A DNA stretch of 19,060 bases from CAZEQD01 sp964514305 (GTDB lineage Bacteria; Acidobacteriota; Aminicenantia; Aminicenantales; Aminicenantaceae), in contig CAZEQD010000037.1 of the NCBI GenBank assembly GCA_964514305.1, forward strand, positions 1 through 19,060. Reading direction: 5' to 3'. Below, in pieces: positions 1 to 7,425 of the stretch. The notes under the pieces were generated by a model that saw nothing but the letters and a program-made list of their open reading frames with translations, searched no databases and was not told the DNA's origin. The first letter of the stretch is position 1. Every line of letters starts with the position of its first letter. The translations under genes and the position numbers were made by a program.

Positions 1-742
1 ACCATTTGGCCAGCTGATGCTGGACAACTGTTTTGCCACTGCCAAAAGGACCAGGGACACAGGCTGTTCCTCCCTTAGCTATAGGAAAGAGAGTATCCAG
101 GACCCGCTGACCAGTAGTAAGAGGCTCTTGCGGCATAAGCCGCTCATAAACTTCTCGGTTCTGGCGAATCGACCACGTCTGAAACATCTTGACTTTTTCC
201 AAGCCGTTCTTAGTGTTGATTATAGCTACCGTATCTTCTACTTTAAATTTGCCTTCCTTTATTTCAACAACTTCTCCTCCGTAGCCAAGCGGAACCATGA
301 TTCTATGTTTCACTAAAGGCGTCTCTTCTATTTCTCCCAGAAAATCTCCAGCCGATACCTGCTGGCCCTTGGCTAGCAGCGGCTTAAATTGCCATTTTTT
401 ATTTCTATCTAAAGCCGGCAATTCAATTCCTCGAGTAACAAAGTCTCCCTTCTGGCTTCTTATGATATCCAGCGGTCTCTGAATTCCGTCATAAATGGAG
501 CCAATAAGACCAGGGCCAAGTTCTACGCTTAAAGGACGGCCGGTTAAAAAAACTGGTTCTTCAGGGCCGATGCCCGTTGTGTCTTCATAGACCTGAATGA
601 AGGCTAAATCTTCCCTTAATTCAATAATTTCCCCAATGAGGCCTAGCTTCCCTATTCTGACCATGTCGTACATCTTGGCCCCTAAGCAATCAGCAGCTAC
701 CACCAAAGGACCAGCAACTCTAATAATCTTACCTTGTTTCAT
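1..742 (-). CDS. atpA: V-type ATP synthase/ATPase catalytic subunit A, N-terminal part (runs off the left edge)
   Basis: Catalytic nucleotide-binding subunit of the cytoplasmic V1/A1 head. Reading the minus strand from ATG at 742 gives an unbroken frame to the window edge, about 247 residues. It begins MKQGKIIRVAGPLVVA, the usual beta-barrel start of this family. A P-loop GPFGSGKT lies at residues 231-238, after the long insertion that separates A subunits from F-type beta subunits. The start is supported by an AGAGGAG ribosome binding site directly upstream, and it overlaps the end of subunit F by 14 bases. The C-terminal part lies outside the window, where B and D would also be expected. 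Family assignment is firm. The symbol follows the bacterial/archaeal atp naming (ntpA is equivalent). Confidence 0.95.
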   Translation of the reverse strand, partial: MKQGKIIRVAGPLVVAADCLGAKMYDMVRIGKLGLIGEIIELREDLAFIQVYEDTTGIGPEEPVFLTGRPLSVELGPGLIGSIYDGIQRPLDIIRSQKGDFVTRGIELPALDRNKKWQFKPLLAKGQQVSAGDFLGEIEETPLVKHRIMVPLGYGGEVVEIKEGKFKVEDTVAIINTKNGLEKVKMFQTWSIRQNREVYERLMPQEPLTTGQRVLDTLFPIAKGGTACVPGPFGSGKTVVQHQLAKW

Positions 743-1067
743 CTTCTCCTCTTTTTATCAAAGAATCTGAACCGGTAGCTTTTATAGCCATCATGCTCAT
801 CATTTCCTCCAGGTAGGTTGTTATTCTCCGATAATCTGAAACACCAACTACTACTGGACAGAACTCTTTACTTAAATCCTCAAGCTCTTCCTTTAGAGGT
901 TGAAAAAGATTTTCATCTAAAAGGCATAAACCATATTTTTCCTCTTTTATTCTTTTCATCAAGCGCTTAGCTTCCTCAATACTTTGGGGAGAAAAGGTCT
1001 TAATGCCCATAGCTTTTAAAGGAAAAATTAGATCAAAATTGCCGATGATAGCTACTTTATCAAACAT
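729..1067 (-). CDS. atpF: V-type ATP synthase subunit F
   Basis: Small central-stalk subunit of V/A-type ATPases, about the normal length at 112 residues. It opens with the family's short beta-alpha fold (VAIIGNFDLIFPLKAMGI). The middle carries the usual segment in which a region like GLCLLDENL is followed by a VVVGVSDY strand. It overlaps the end of subunit C by 8 bases and the start of subunit A by 14, so it is translationally coupled inside the operon. Its identity rests on sequence pattern and on its position between C and A, which is the standard order. In Enterococcus naming this is NtpG. Confidence 0.88.
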   Translation of the reverse strand: MFDKVAIIGNFDLIFPLKAMGIKTFSPQSIEEAKRLMKRIKEEKYGLCLLDENLFQPLKEELEDLSKEFCPVVVGVSDYRRITTYLEEMMSMMAIKATGSDSLIKRGEDETR

Positions 1068-1851
1068 ATGTCTCGCTTATCCTCTTTTTTAAAATTTCTC
1101 CAGGAATCTGGATGAGTTTGCCTATGCCTACCAGTCTAACTAAGCTCAACTCTCTTCTCTTGGCCTGAATATAAGCAAATATTGGTTCCGGCCCAAAGAC
1201 TACATACTTGGCTTGCCGAAGAAAGAGCATTAAAAAATCCTCGATTGACCTCTCTAATTCAATAAAAGTTTCCTTCTCTTGGAGAACACTGGTGCTCCGA
1301 CTCCAAAGATCAAAATAAGCAGAAAAGCTTATTTTATCTCCAATTTCTGGATAAGAAAGTTCATAGCTTGAGGCCAGCAACTTTTTGTCCAAATAACCAC
1401 CGCCTAATAATAAATTATCAATTTTCTGAACAGGCAGTCCTAAATATTTAGCTCTGCATAAAATCTTAAGATTAACTAAGTCAATTTTATGCTTTAAGTA
1501 ATTGATTATAAATCTATAATCTAATTTATTTTTATTGGCCAAAGTTAAAGCCTCATCAGGTTGAACCTCTCTCTCTATAATATTCTTTAACTCCTCTTCT
1601 AAGAGAAGCTCATTCATTAACAGATTAAGATCTTCTTCTTCTTGGTGGAGGAAATTATCCAGTTCATCTGAAGTACGAAGATTAACCATTTCATCTTTAA
1701 ATTCGCCGGCATCAAAAATAATTTTTATTGCTTGAGGAAAATCTTTTTCCTCAGTTGCTTGGGTAAAAACCTCTCTGGTTATCAATTTCCTTTCTAAGAC
1801 TCTGATCCGGCCTACAGCGAAAGCATAATCAAGTCTTGATTGCCTTTTCAT
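1060..1851 (-). CDS. atpC: V-type ATP synthase subunit C, short form
   Basis: Subunit C (yeast d homologue) caps the central stalk and links the rotor to the membrane ring. The N-terminus DYAFAVGRIRVLERKLI and the C-terminus EPIFAYIQAKRRELSLVRLV...ISETYV are both typical of the family. At 263 residues it is clearly shorter than the usual 320-350. Both ends are recognisable, so the missing length appears to come from the middle or third repeat domain rather than from truncation. It starts with an ATGA overlap on the stop of subunit E and ends overlapping the start of subunit F. No frameshift is visible, so it is probably a genuine compact form. Confidence 0.87.
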   Translation of the reverse strand: MKRQSRLDYAFAVGRIRVLERKLITREVFTQATEEKDFPQAIKIIFDAGEFKDEMVNLRTSDELDNFLHQEEEDLNLLMNELLLEEELKNIIEREVQPDEALTLANKNKLDYRFIINYLKHKIDLVNLKILCRAKYLGLPVQKIDNLLLGGGYLDKKLLASSYELSYPEIGDKISFSAYFDLWSRSTSVLQEKETFIELERSIEDFLMLFLRQAKYVVFGPEPIFAYIQAKRRELSLVRLVGIGKLIQIPGEILKKRISETYV

Positions 1852-2264
1852 ATTTTTAAAACCGCAGCTATGAATTTTTCGAGGTGGGGCCTTATTTCCT
1901 CTTTAAATCTCTCCAATTCTAGCTCCTCCTGCCGTTCTCCATGTCTGAGGATAATCTTTTTTCTCAACTTCACTTTATCCAAATGCTCTTGTTCAAAGGC
2001 TTTATTTAAAACCTCATCTATTAGTTCTTTTTTACGCTGAAGCAAGTTAATTTTTTTCTGGAGGCGAGCTTGACTAATGAGGCGGTTGGCTTCAAGAGTA
2101 GCTTCTTTCTCCACCTCATTGATTAGAGCCTTAGCCTTTTGGGAAGCTTCTTCTTTAGCTTTTTCTTTTATCTCAGCTGCTTTTTTTTCGCTTTCCTCTA
2201 TAATCTTTTTAATCTCAACTTGGGCAGTATCGTTTATCTTTTCTAAAATTTTTTCCAAGCTCAT
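1848..2264 (-). CDS. atpE: V-type ATP synthase subunit E, short form
   Basis: Peripheral-stalk subunit E. The first 80 or so residues are a long Ala/Glu/Lys-rich coiled coil starting MSLEKILEKINDTAQVEI, typical of the family. It is followed by a short region (KKELIDEVLNKAFEQ) that matches the beginning of the C-terminal globular domain. The protein then stops at 138 residues, while family members are usually near 190-200, so most of the C-terminal alpha/beta domain that contacts the head is missing. The stop overlaps the start of subunit C by 4 bases (ATGA), which argues that this is the true end and not a sequencing frameshift. Position between K and C is standard. The ribosome binding site is weak. 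Confidence 0.82.
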   Translation of the reverse strand: MSLEKILEKINDTAQVEIKKIIEESEKKAAEIKEKAKEEASQKAKALINEVEKEATLEANRLISQARLQKKINLLQRKKELIDEVLNKAFEQEHLDKVKLRKKIILRHGERQEELELERFKEEIRPHLEKFIAAVLKI

Positions 2265-2287
2265 CTTGAACGTCTCTTGTTAATTTA

Positions 2288-2761
2288 CTAGAGTTTTATC
2301 CCGTTAAGAAGAAGGATAGTAATTAACAATCCTAAAACAGCATATGTTTCAACTAAAGCAGCCATGATAACCGGCTTCATCAAATCTTTAGGCTGCTTGG
2401 CCACCATATAAACCCCCGAAGCACAGACCTTGCCTTGATGGATGCCTGAGATCAGCCCAGCCAAGGCCACCGGTAGACAGGCAATGAGAATCTGCCAGCC
2501 TTTGTCGACAGGCGGCGAAGCAACATTACCTGTAGTTAAGCCCAACTTTAAAATAACTAAAAAGGCGCTTAAAAATCCATATATTCCCTGAGTGCCGGGG
2601 AGGGCAACCAGTAGAAGAAGGCTGCCAAACTTTTCTGGATCTTCACTCATAACTCCACTTGAGGCCTGTCCAGCAATGCCAACTCCTATAGCTGAACCAA
2701 TTCCACCCATAATAACGGCCAGAGCTCCTCCCAAGACTGCTAAAGTTAAACCAACGGCCAT
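2288..2761 (-). CDS. atpK: V-type ATP synthase subunit K (membrane rotor proteolipid), Na+-type residue set
   Basis: Ring-forming proteolipid of the V0 sector: 157 residues, four membrane helices arranged as two fused hairpins. The first hairpin contains LPGTQGIYGF (residues 54-63) with Gln58 at the ion-site position. The second contains Gln109 and VETYAVLG with the essential carboxylate Glu138. Leu54, Thr57, Gln58, Gln109 and Glu138 correspond, with matching spacing inside each hairpin, to Leu61, Thr64, Gln65, Gln110 and Glu139, which coordinate Na+ in E. hirae NtpK. This predicts Na+ rather than H+ coupling, with one ion site per subunit. The start is fixed by a strong AGGAGGTGA ribosome binding site just upstream. 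Confidence 0.95.
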   Translation of the reverse strand: MAVGLTLAVLGGALAVIMGGIGSAIGVGIAGQASSGVMSEDPEKFGSLLLLVALPGTQGIYGFLSAFLVILKLGLTTGNVASPPVDKGWQILIACLPVALAGLISGIHQGKVCASGVYMVAKQPKDLMKPVIMAALVETYAVLGLLITILLLNGIKL

Positions 2762-2812
2762 TTCTTCACCTCCTGATTAACCTTAATTATTCATAAAATC
2801 TGCCGATCTTTG

Positions 2813-4723
2813 TTAAATAAACTCCACATATTTACTTTCTAACTCAAAAGGCTTAAACGGCCTGCCCCCTGATTTAAAGAATTTACTGAAAAATTCCACA
2901 AACTGAAGACGCATAGAATGGACAAAGCCGCCTAAAAAGCTTATACCTAAGTTAAATAAATGTCCGCCTACAAATATTAAAGCTGCTAACAGCCAGCCCA
3001 ACCAAGGAATACTTAAGGCTGTCTTACAGAGGGTATTAACAACCATGGCAATAACACTGGTGGCTAAACCCAAAGCCAGTAGCCGGGAATAGGATAATAT
3101 GTCGGCGAGGTAGCGGGATATATCATAAAGATTGTAGAGACCTCCGAAAAATCGGCTTAAAGGATTGCGGCTGGGAGAGGAAAAAAAGACTATTCCTGAG
3201 GCTCCAATTATGGTTAAAATCCCCCACAGTCCTCCTTTGGTCATAAGGTAAAGGACAAGGCAGGGAAGGAGGACTAACCAACCTCCTTGGACAAAAATAG
3301 ACTGCAGATAAAGCTTATTTTTCAAGCCGTTAATCATATTCAATAAAGTTCCAAACCACACCTGAATAAATCCTAAGATGAGGGAAAGCATCAAAAAAGA
3401 AAGCGGATCTTTGAGGGGATCTAAGACCATAAGCTGGCGCAGGGGGAAACCAAACCAGCCACCAACTAAAGTACCCATGATTACCGTGGAAATCCCCAGC
3501 AAAAAAGTAAGTTTTAAAAATTGAAGTAAGCCTCCTCTTGGTTTAGCCAGTTTAATAAAAAGAAAGCTTAGAAGAACCATCACTAGCCCATAACCAGCCT
3601 CGCTGACACATAAACCAACAAAAATGAAAAAAAAGGGGGCTAACCAAAGGGTAGGATCCAGGGATCCTCGCTGGGGCAGACCATAAAGCTTGGTCACCAG
3701 CTCAAATGGAGTAGCTCCTGGCGGATTTTCCAGAATAACAGGAGGGTTCTCCCCAGGAAGAGGAGGCCGCCAGTAAATTTCAATAAAATCCTGGAAAGGC
3801 TTCAGGGCTGACTTTAGTTTCTCCTGATCAGAGCTTCGTATCCAGCCCTCTAAATAAGAAACCTGATCTGTCTCCCCCAGAAGAGCTAAATAAGATGTTT
3901 TCTCTTTTTCATTATGAAGAAGATCATAAATGGTCATTAATTTTTGGCTGTATTGAGTAAGGTTCTTTCCTTCTGTTTGCAAAGACTCAATCCTTTGCGT
4001 TCTGATTTTGATATCTATCTCAATTTTTTTTATTAAATCTATTACTCTATCCTCCCCACTAACCCGACTCAGCATTTCATCTGTAAAAGAGATGGGAGCA
4101 AAGCTCAACTCCTTTAGTTCCTGTTCCAAACGATCCTCTTCCTCTTTTAAATAAAGAAGGACTACATAGACTTCTCTTTTCCCCTTATTTATAACCTGAT
4201 ACCACAGAGGCTCTTCTTCTGCCCGATCTGTTAAAGCCTCAAGTTTAATCAAGGGTATGTATCCGAGCAAAATTCGGCTGGACTCGGTTGGCTTTAGTTG
4301 ACTGACCGGAGTTTTAAGGGGTTTAAGAGGCCAAAGAAATTGTTTTTCTTTCTCTAAAAACTTTATTTCTGAGAGAATGTCCGCCTCTTCTTCTTCCAAA
4401 GCTTCAATTCTCTCCAGCAGTGATTTATAGTCAAATTTTAGGATTTCCTGGCGCTGGCTGAGCTTAAGCTGAGGCTTTTGAGAAAAAAGTTTTTTAATAA
4501 AATTCTCTTCCTGCCACTGAGAAAGATAATCTAAAGCATGAGCTAAGCGTTGGAGAAGGACTTCAAGGGAGGAAACATCAGGTAAAGAAGTCTGTAAAGC
4601 CAAATTTTCAAAATCAGCTCTTTCCAACTGGACTAAGCCCTCTTGCTGAAGGCAAGAAAGAATCTCCTCCTTAAGGTTAGCTGCAACTAAAATCTGGACT
4701 TTCCATACTTCAGCTATAGCCAT
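2813..4723 (-). CDS. atpI: V-type ATP synthase subunit I (membrane stator, a-subunit homologue)
   Basis: Stator subunit that carries the ion half-channels. The N-terminal half (about residues 1-330) is cytoplasmic and coiled-coil rich. A linker PGENPPVILENPP leads into a multi-helix membrane domain from about residue 357. The helix LSYSRLLALGLATSV contains the conserved arginine (about Arg547) that faces the rotor carboxylate. The following GHLFNLGISFLGGFVHSMRLQ is a family hallmark. At 636 residues it has normal length. AAGGAG precedes the ATG, and only 3 bases separate it from the preceding stalk gene. Identity is firm. Confidence 0.95.
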   Translation of the reverse strand: MAIAEVWKVQILVAANLKEEILSCLQQEGLVQLERADFENLALQTSLPDVSSLEVLLQRLAHALDYLSQWQEENFIKKLFSQKPQLKLSQRQEILKFDYKSLLERIEALEEEEADILSEIKFLEKEKQFLWPLKPLKTPVSQLKPTESSRILLGYIPLIKLEALTDRAEEEPLWYQVINKGKREVYVVLLYLKEEEDRLEQELKELSFAPISFTDEMLSRVSGEDRVIDLIKKIEIDIKIRTQRIESLQTEGKNLTQYSQKLMTIYDLLHNEKEKTSYLALLGETDQVSYLEGWIRSSDQEKLKSALKPFQDFIEIYWRPPLPGENPPVILENPPGATPFELVTKLYGLPQRGSLDPTLWLAPFFFIFVGLCVSEAGYGLVMVLLSFLFIKLAKPRGGLLQFLKLTFLLGISTVIMGTLVGGWFGFPLRQLMVLDPLKDPLSFLMLSLILGFIQVWFGTLLNMINGLKNKLYLQSIFVQGGWLVLLPCLVLYLMTKGGLWGILTIIGASGIVFFSSPSRNPLSRFFGGLYNLYDISRYLADILSYSRLLALGLATSVIAMVVNTLCKTALSIPWLGWLLAALIFVGGHLFNLGISFLGGFVHSMRLQFVEFFSKFFKSGGRPFKPFELESKYVEFI

Positions 4724-4726
4724 AAA

Positions 4727-5086
4727 CTAAAATTCTCCTTTGGCCAAGTAGTTTCTGATTTTTTCCCTAACTTTCTCTATCACTTCAGGAAGAAGGGGAA
4801 CAAGGCGTTTGTTCATCTCCTCAATTTCTTCTTCTGCTCGCTTGGTTATCCGCTCTACTTCAGCCTTGGCTCGCTTAATTATGGTTTCTTTCTTCTCAGT
4901 TGCTTCTTTTCTGGCTCGTTTCACGTAATCTTCTCCAATCTCTTGGGCTTGACGGTAGGCTTCTTGAATAATTTTTGAAGCATTTCTTTGACGAGTATCT
5001 TCTATTAACTGGCGCATTTTGTGCTCTTCTTCCTTTATCTTTTGTAAAGCAAGCCAAGCATCGTCTTTTTCTTCTCTTTCATTCAT
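4727..5086 (-). CDS. atpH: V-type ATPase peripheral stalk coiled-coil subunit (G/H-like)
   Basis: Almost the whole protein is a charged Ala/Glu/Lys/Arg coiled coil ending in a short segment LLPEVIEKVREKIRNYLA. This is the pattern of the peripheral-stalk partner of subunit E (AhaH/NtpF type). It is first in the operon, directly before subunit I, as usual. I place the start at ATG 5086 (MNEREEKDD, 119 residues). An upstream in-frame TTG at 5116 would add ten residues and has AGAGG only three bases before it, so the longer form is possible. The family diverges strongly, so the assignment relies on coiled-coil character and position. Confidence 0.8.
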   Translation of the reverse strand: MNEREEKDDAWLALQKIKEEEHKMRQLIEDTRQRNASKIIQEAYRQAQEIGEDYVKRARKEATEKKETIIKRAKAEVERITKRAEEEIEEMNKRLVPLLPEVIEKVREKIRNYLAKGEF

Positions 5087-5360
5087 TTCAAAATCGCTTT
5101 TCCTTAGTCTATCCAATTACCTCTAATTTTAAGTTTTAAAATTAACTTTAATTTTATCAATAATTTATATTCTATATTTCAATAGGGATTGAATATTATA
5201 GCCAATTATAGCCTGTTTTTAAAGGAAAAGGAGAAGGCCAAAGACATTTTCGTTTTTAATTTTGGGTAAAGAGTTAACAAATTAAGATATCAAATTTAGG
5301 GTAGACCCGAGTTCAACTAAACCCCTGACGAGCGATAGACCGGGGCCTTAATCACCTTTT
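5087..5360. other. Intergenic region with promoter and a GC-rich inverted-repeat patch
   Basis: This 274-base stretch between the ATPase operon and the upstream minus-strand gene has no convincing coding frame. It holds the candidate ATPase promoter. At 5299-5345 it has a patch much richer in G and C than its AT-rich surroundings. The patch contains GGG-TAGA-CCC (5299-5308), AGTT-C-AACT (5310-5318) and CCCC (5322-5325) facing GGGG (5342-5345). The rest is AT-rich and featureless. Confidence 0.6.
5195..5223 (-). promoter_or_regulatory. Candidate promoter of the V-ATPase operon
   Basis: On the minus strand a perfect TATAAT (5195-5200) lies 17 bases from TTTAAA (5218-5223), which matches 4 of 6 bases of the sigma-70 -35 consensus. 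The motif GGCTATAAT occurs twice in tandem here, so a second TATAAT sits at 5205-5210. Transcription would start about 100 bases before the first gene of the operon. This rests on sequence pattern only. Confidence 0.45.
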
Positions 5361-6218
5361 CTAAAATAGAAAATGAGGATAAAGGTAGAAAGACCTAAAA
5401 TCAAGCTTTTTCCTTCTAGCTTTCCTGGCTATATAATAAAGAGGAGATTTAAAATCAGGTAAAAAAGAGTCAAAAAGAACAAAAGCTCCTTCCTTAACTA
5501 CATCTTGAACAAGGCTAACATCTACTCCTTTTTCCAAGTGAAAGATGAGGTTCGCTCCAAAAGACCTGGCTGACTTTATTATACTTAAGAGCAAAGATAA
5601 TTCATCTTCTTGCTGCAGGCTTCTATTTGATAAGTGAATCCAGGTTCCACTGGCTGCCAATTTATCTAAATCCGACTCTAAAGGGCCATGGTGATAATAG
5701 ACAAGCCAGCTTCCTGCCATATGGGAGACTCTGGCCACTTGGCTCAATTTAGATAAATTCAGCTTTGCTTTTTTATTAGAAAAATAAAGATAAACTCCAG
5801 AAGCAGCTAAATTTATAGCGTCTGCAAAGGATAAGCTCTGAGTTTCTTTGTTTGATTCTTCTTCTAAGCCGCTTTGAAGGAAATAAGCCACCACAGTTTT
5901 ACTCTTCTGGGCGGTTTTACTTATAAATTGAAGCTCATTAATCTGGTTTCTGACTTCAACTGAAGTATAAAGGTCAGCTCCCGCCTGGATTAGCCCCTCA
6001 AGCTGGTAAAAATCAAAACGGCCGGAATCTATTAAGCGAAAGCGGAATCCTCTCTTGCGAGAGCGCTTTATAGCCTCAAACAGCCAAAGAAAATCATATT
6101 GATCATCTCTTACCGCAACGTCTTCTCCCTCTAAAACCAAAGATAAAAGCTGGTAAATGGGAAGGACCTCTGTCTCCTTTTTTTCTGAGGGCTTGGTTTC
6201 TTCCTGATTCTGGCTCAT
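5361..6218 (-). CDS. Unrecognised protein with four internal beta-alpha repeats
   Basis: I do not recognise a family. The frame is intact and gives 285 residues from ATG at 6218. An in-frame TTG at 6233 would add five but has no ribosome binding site. The first 20 residues are acidic and low in complexity, with no signal peptide or membrane helix. A segment recurs four times at intervals of about 50-60 residues: LEGLIQAGADLYTS, INLAASGVYLYFS, LDKLAASGTWIHLS and VQDVVKEGAFVLFDS (about residues 73-86, 135-147, 184-197, 237-250). Each is preceded by a hydrophobic strand such as SWLVYYHH or ANLIFHLE. The pattern suggests four double beta-alpha units, perhaps a TIM-like barrel. It is divergent from queC and lies upstream of the ATPase operon on the same strand. 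No function can be assigned. Confidence 0.75.
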   Translation of the reverse strand: MSQNQEETKPSEKKETEVLPIYQLLSLVLEGEDVAVRDDQYDFLWLFEAIKRSRKRGFRFRLIDSGRFDFYQLEGLIQAGADLYTSVEVRNQINELQFISKTAQKSKTVVAYFLQSGLEEESNKETQSLSFADAINLAASGVYLYFSNKKAKLNLSKLSQVARVSHMAGSWLVYYHHGPLESDLDKLAASGTWIHLSNRSLQQEDELSLLLSIIKSARSFGANLIFHLEKGVDVSLVQDVVKEGAFVLFDSFLPDFKSPLYYIARKARRKKLDFRSFYLYPHFLF

Positions 6219-6297
6219 TTCAATCTCACTCAAGGTTTATCAAATTTCAAGATAATTTTTTTAGTTTGTTTATTACCATGGTTTTTACTTATTCGAG

Positions 6298-6327
6298 AAT
6301 ATAGAATGGCATAAATAGGCCTTTAAA
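6298..6327 (-). promoter_or_regulatory. Candidate promoter of the repeat-containing unknown gene
   Basis: On the minus strand TATATT (6298-6303, 5 of 6 to the -10 consensus) is 18 bases from TTTAAA (6322-6327, 4 of 6 to the -35 consensus). On the opposite strand a TAGAAT at 6302-6307 could be a -10 for queC but lacks a good -35. No preQ1 riboswitch pattern could be recognised by eye in the queC leader. Confidence 0.32.
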
Positions 6328-6385
6328 GTAAAGTCTCTTGCAAAAAAAAAACTTATCTTTTATCATCAGCTTTGGAATTTCAACA

Positions 6386-7081
6386 ATGAGTAAAAGCATT
6401 GTTCTTTTCTCAGGTGGCTTAGACTCAACTACCGTCCTTTATTGGGCTTTGAGCACTTTTGGGGAAGTTAAAGCTTTAACTTTTGATTACGGCCAGCGTC
6501 ATCGTCTTGAAGTTAGCATGGCTCAAAAAATCGCCCAAAAGATTAAAATTCCCCATAAAATCCTCAAGCTTGATTTAGGCCAAATAGGCGGGTCCTCCCT
6601 CACTGATACTAATTATCCTCTGCCTGAGTTTAAAACTCTTGAGGACATTGGGACTGAGCCACCTTCAACCTATGTGCCTTTCCGCAATGGAATCATGCTG
6701 GCCATGGCTGCTGCCTGGGCAGAAACTCAAGGCATATGGAATATAATTTGTGGCTTCAATGTTATTGACTCTCCCCACTATCCTGATACAAGACAGGAAT
6801 TTGTGGAAGCCATGGCCAAGGCCATCAATGCCGGGACTAAAGCTTCTCTCGCTCAAGCTAAGTTCCATCTCCTTTCTCCCTTTATCAATCTCCGCAAATC
6901 TGAAATCATAAAAAAAGGTTTATCCTTAGGAGCTGATTATTCCTATTCGTTATCCTGCTACAGGGGCCAAGAAATCCCCTGTGAGAAGTGTTCTTCCTGC
7001 CTGCTGCGACAGAAAGCTTGGCAGGAAGTGGGCCTGCGTGACCCTCTTCTTGTAAGACTAAAAAAGGAGGGAAAATTGTGA
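6386..7081 (+). CDS. queC: 7-cyano-7-deazaguanine (preQ0) synthase QueC
   Basis: ATP-dependent ligase that converts 7-carboxy-7-deazaguanine and ammonia to preQ0 in queuosine precursor synthesis. The ATP-pyrophosphatase loop SGGLDSTT is at residues 9-16. The typical substrate region YVPFRNGIMLAMA is in the middle. Four zinc ligands, Cys191, Cys199, Cys202 and Cys205 (SCYRGQEIPCEKCSSC), lie near the end. I chose ATG 6386 (MSKSIVLFSGG). The frame stays open to a TTG at 6338, but that extension has no family similarity or ribosome binding site. The length of 231 residues is normal. Its stop overlaps the GTG start of queD by 4 bases, so the two are translationally coupled. Confidence 0.96.
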   Translation: MSKSIVLFSGGLDSTTVLYWALSTFGEVKALTFDYGQRHRLEVSMAQKIAQKIKIPHKILKLDLGQIGGSSLTDTNYPLPEFKTLEDIGTEPPSTYVPFRNGIMLAMAAAWAETQGIWNIICGFNVIDSPHYPDTRQEFVEAMAKAINAGTKASLAQAKFHLLSPFINLRKSEIIKKGLSLGADYSYSLSCYRGQEIPCEKCSSCLLRQKAWQEVGLRDPLLVRLKKEGKL

Positions 7082-7425
7082 GCTGGATTCTAAAAGTAAA
7101 AGATAGATTTCAAGCTGCCCATTACCTAAAAAACTATAAAGGAAAATGCGAAAAAGTGCATGGCCACACTTTTCAGGTAGAGGTTCAGGTAGAGACGAGC
7201 AGTCTCAATCGGACAGGAATAAGCCTGGATTTTGAGAAAATAAAGAAAAAATTATCAAAAATCTTACCAGATCACACTCTGCTCAATGAAGTCTACGACT
7301 TTAATCCCTCGGCTGAGAATTTATCCCGTCATTTTTTTCACGAATTAAAAAAATATTTTGCAGTTAAGGCAGTTACTGTCTGGGAATCAGATGATGCTTC
7401 AGCCACCTACATTGAAGATAGTTGA
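7078..7425 (+). CDS. queD: 6-carboxy-5,6,7,8-tetrahydropterin synthase QueD
   Basis: Converts dihydroneopterin triphosphate to 6-carboxy-tetrahydropterin, the first dedicated step to preQ0. It has the 6-pyruvoyl-tetrahydropterin synthase fold at the usual short length of 115 residues. Zinc ligands are His15, His28 and His30 (in CEKVHGH). The catalytic residues Cys24, Asp65 and His66 are present, and substrate-binding Glu103 lies in VWESDDASA. The start is GTG at 7078, overlapping the queC stop as GTGA. Its 3' end overlaps the start of queE by about 35 bases, so C, D and E form one transcription unit. Confidence 0.95.
   Translation: MSWILKVKDRFQAAHYLKNYKGKCEKVHGHTFQVEVQVETSSLNRTGISLDFEKIKKKLSKILPDHTLLNEVYDFNPSAENLSRHFFHELKKYFAVKAVTVWESDDASATYIEDS

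Noticed and set aside
1..482. Plus-strand open frames near the left edge
   Set aside because: They lie opposite the clear subunit A gene and have no family similarity.
5322..5345. CTGACGAG resembling the start of a hammerhead ribozyme core
   Set aside because: No GAAA element or closing stems follow at the needed place, so a hammerhead cannot be drawn.
6240..6385. Possible preQ1 riboswitch ahead of queC
   Set aside because: The leader is AT-rich and I could not find the conserved stem and tail pattern of a preQ1 aptamer.
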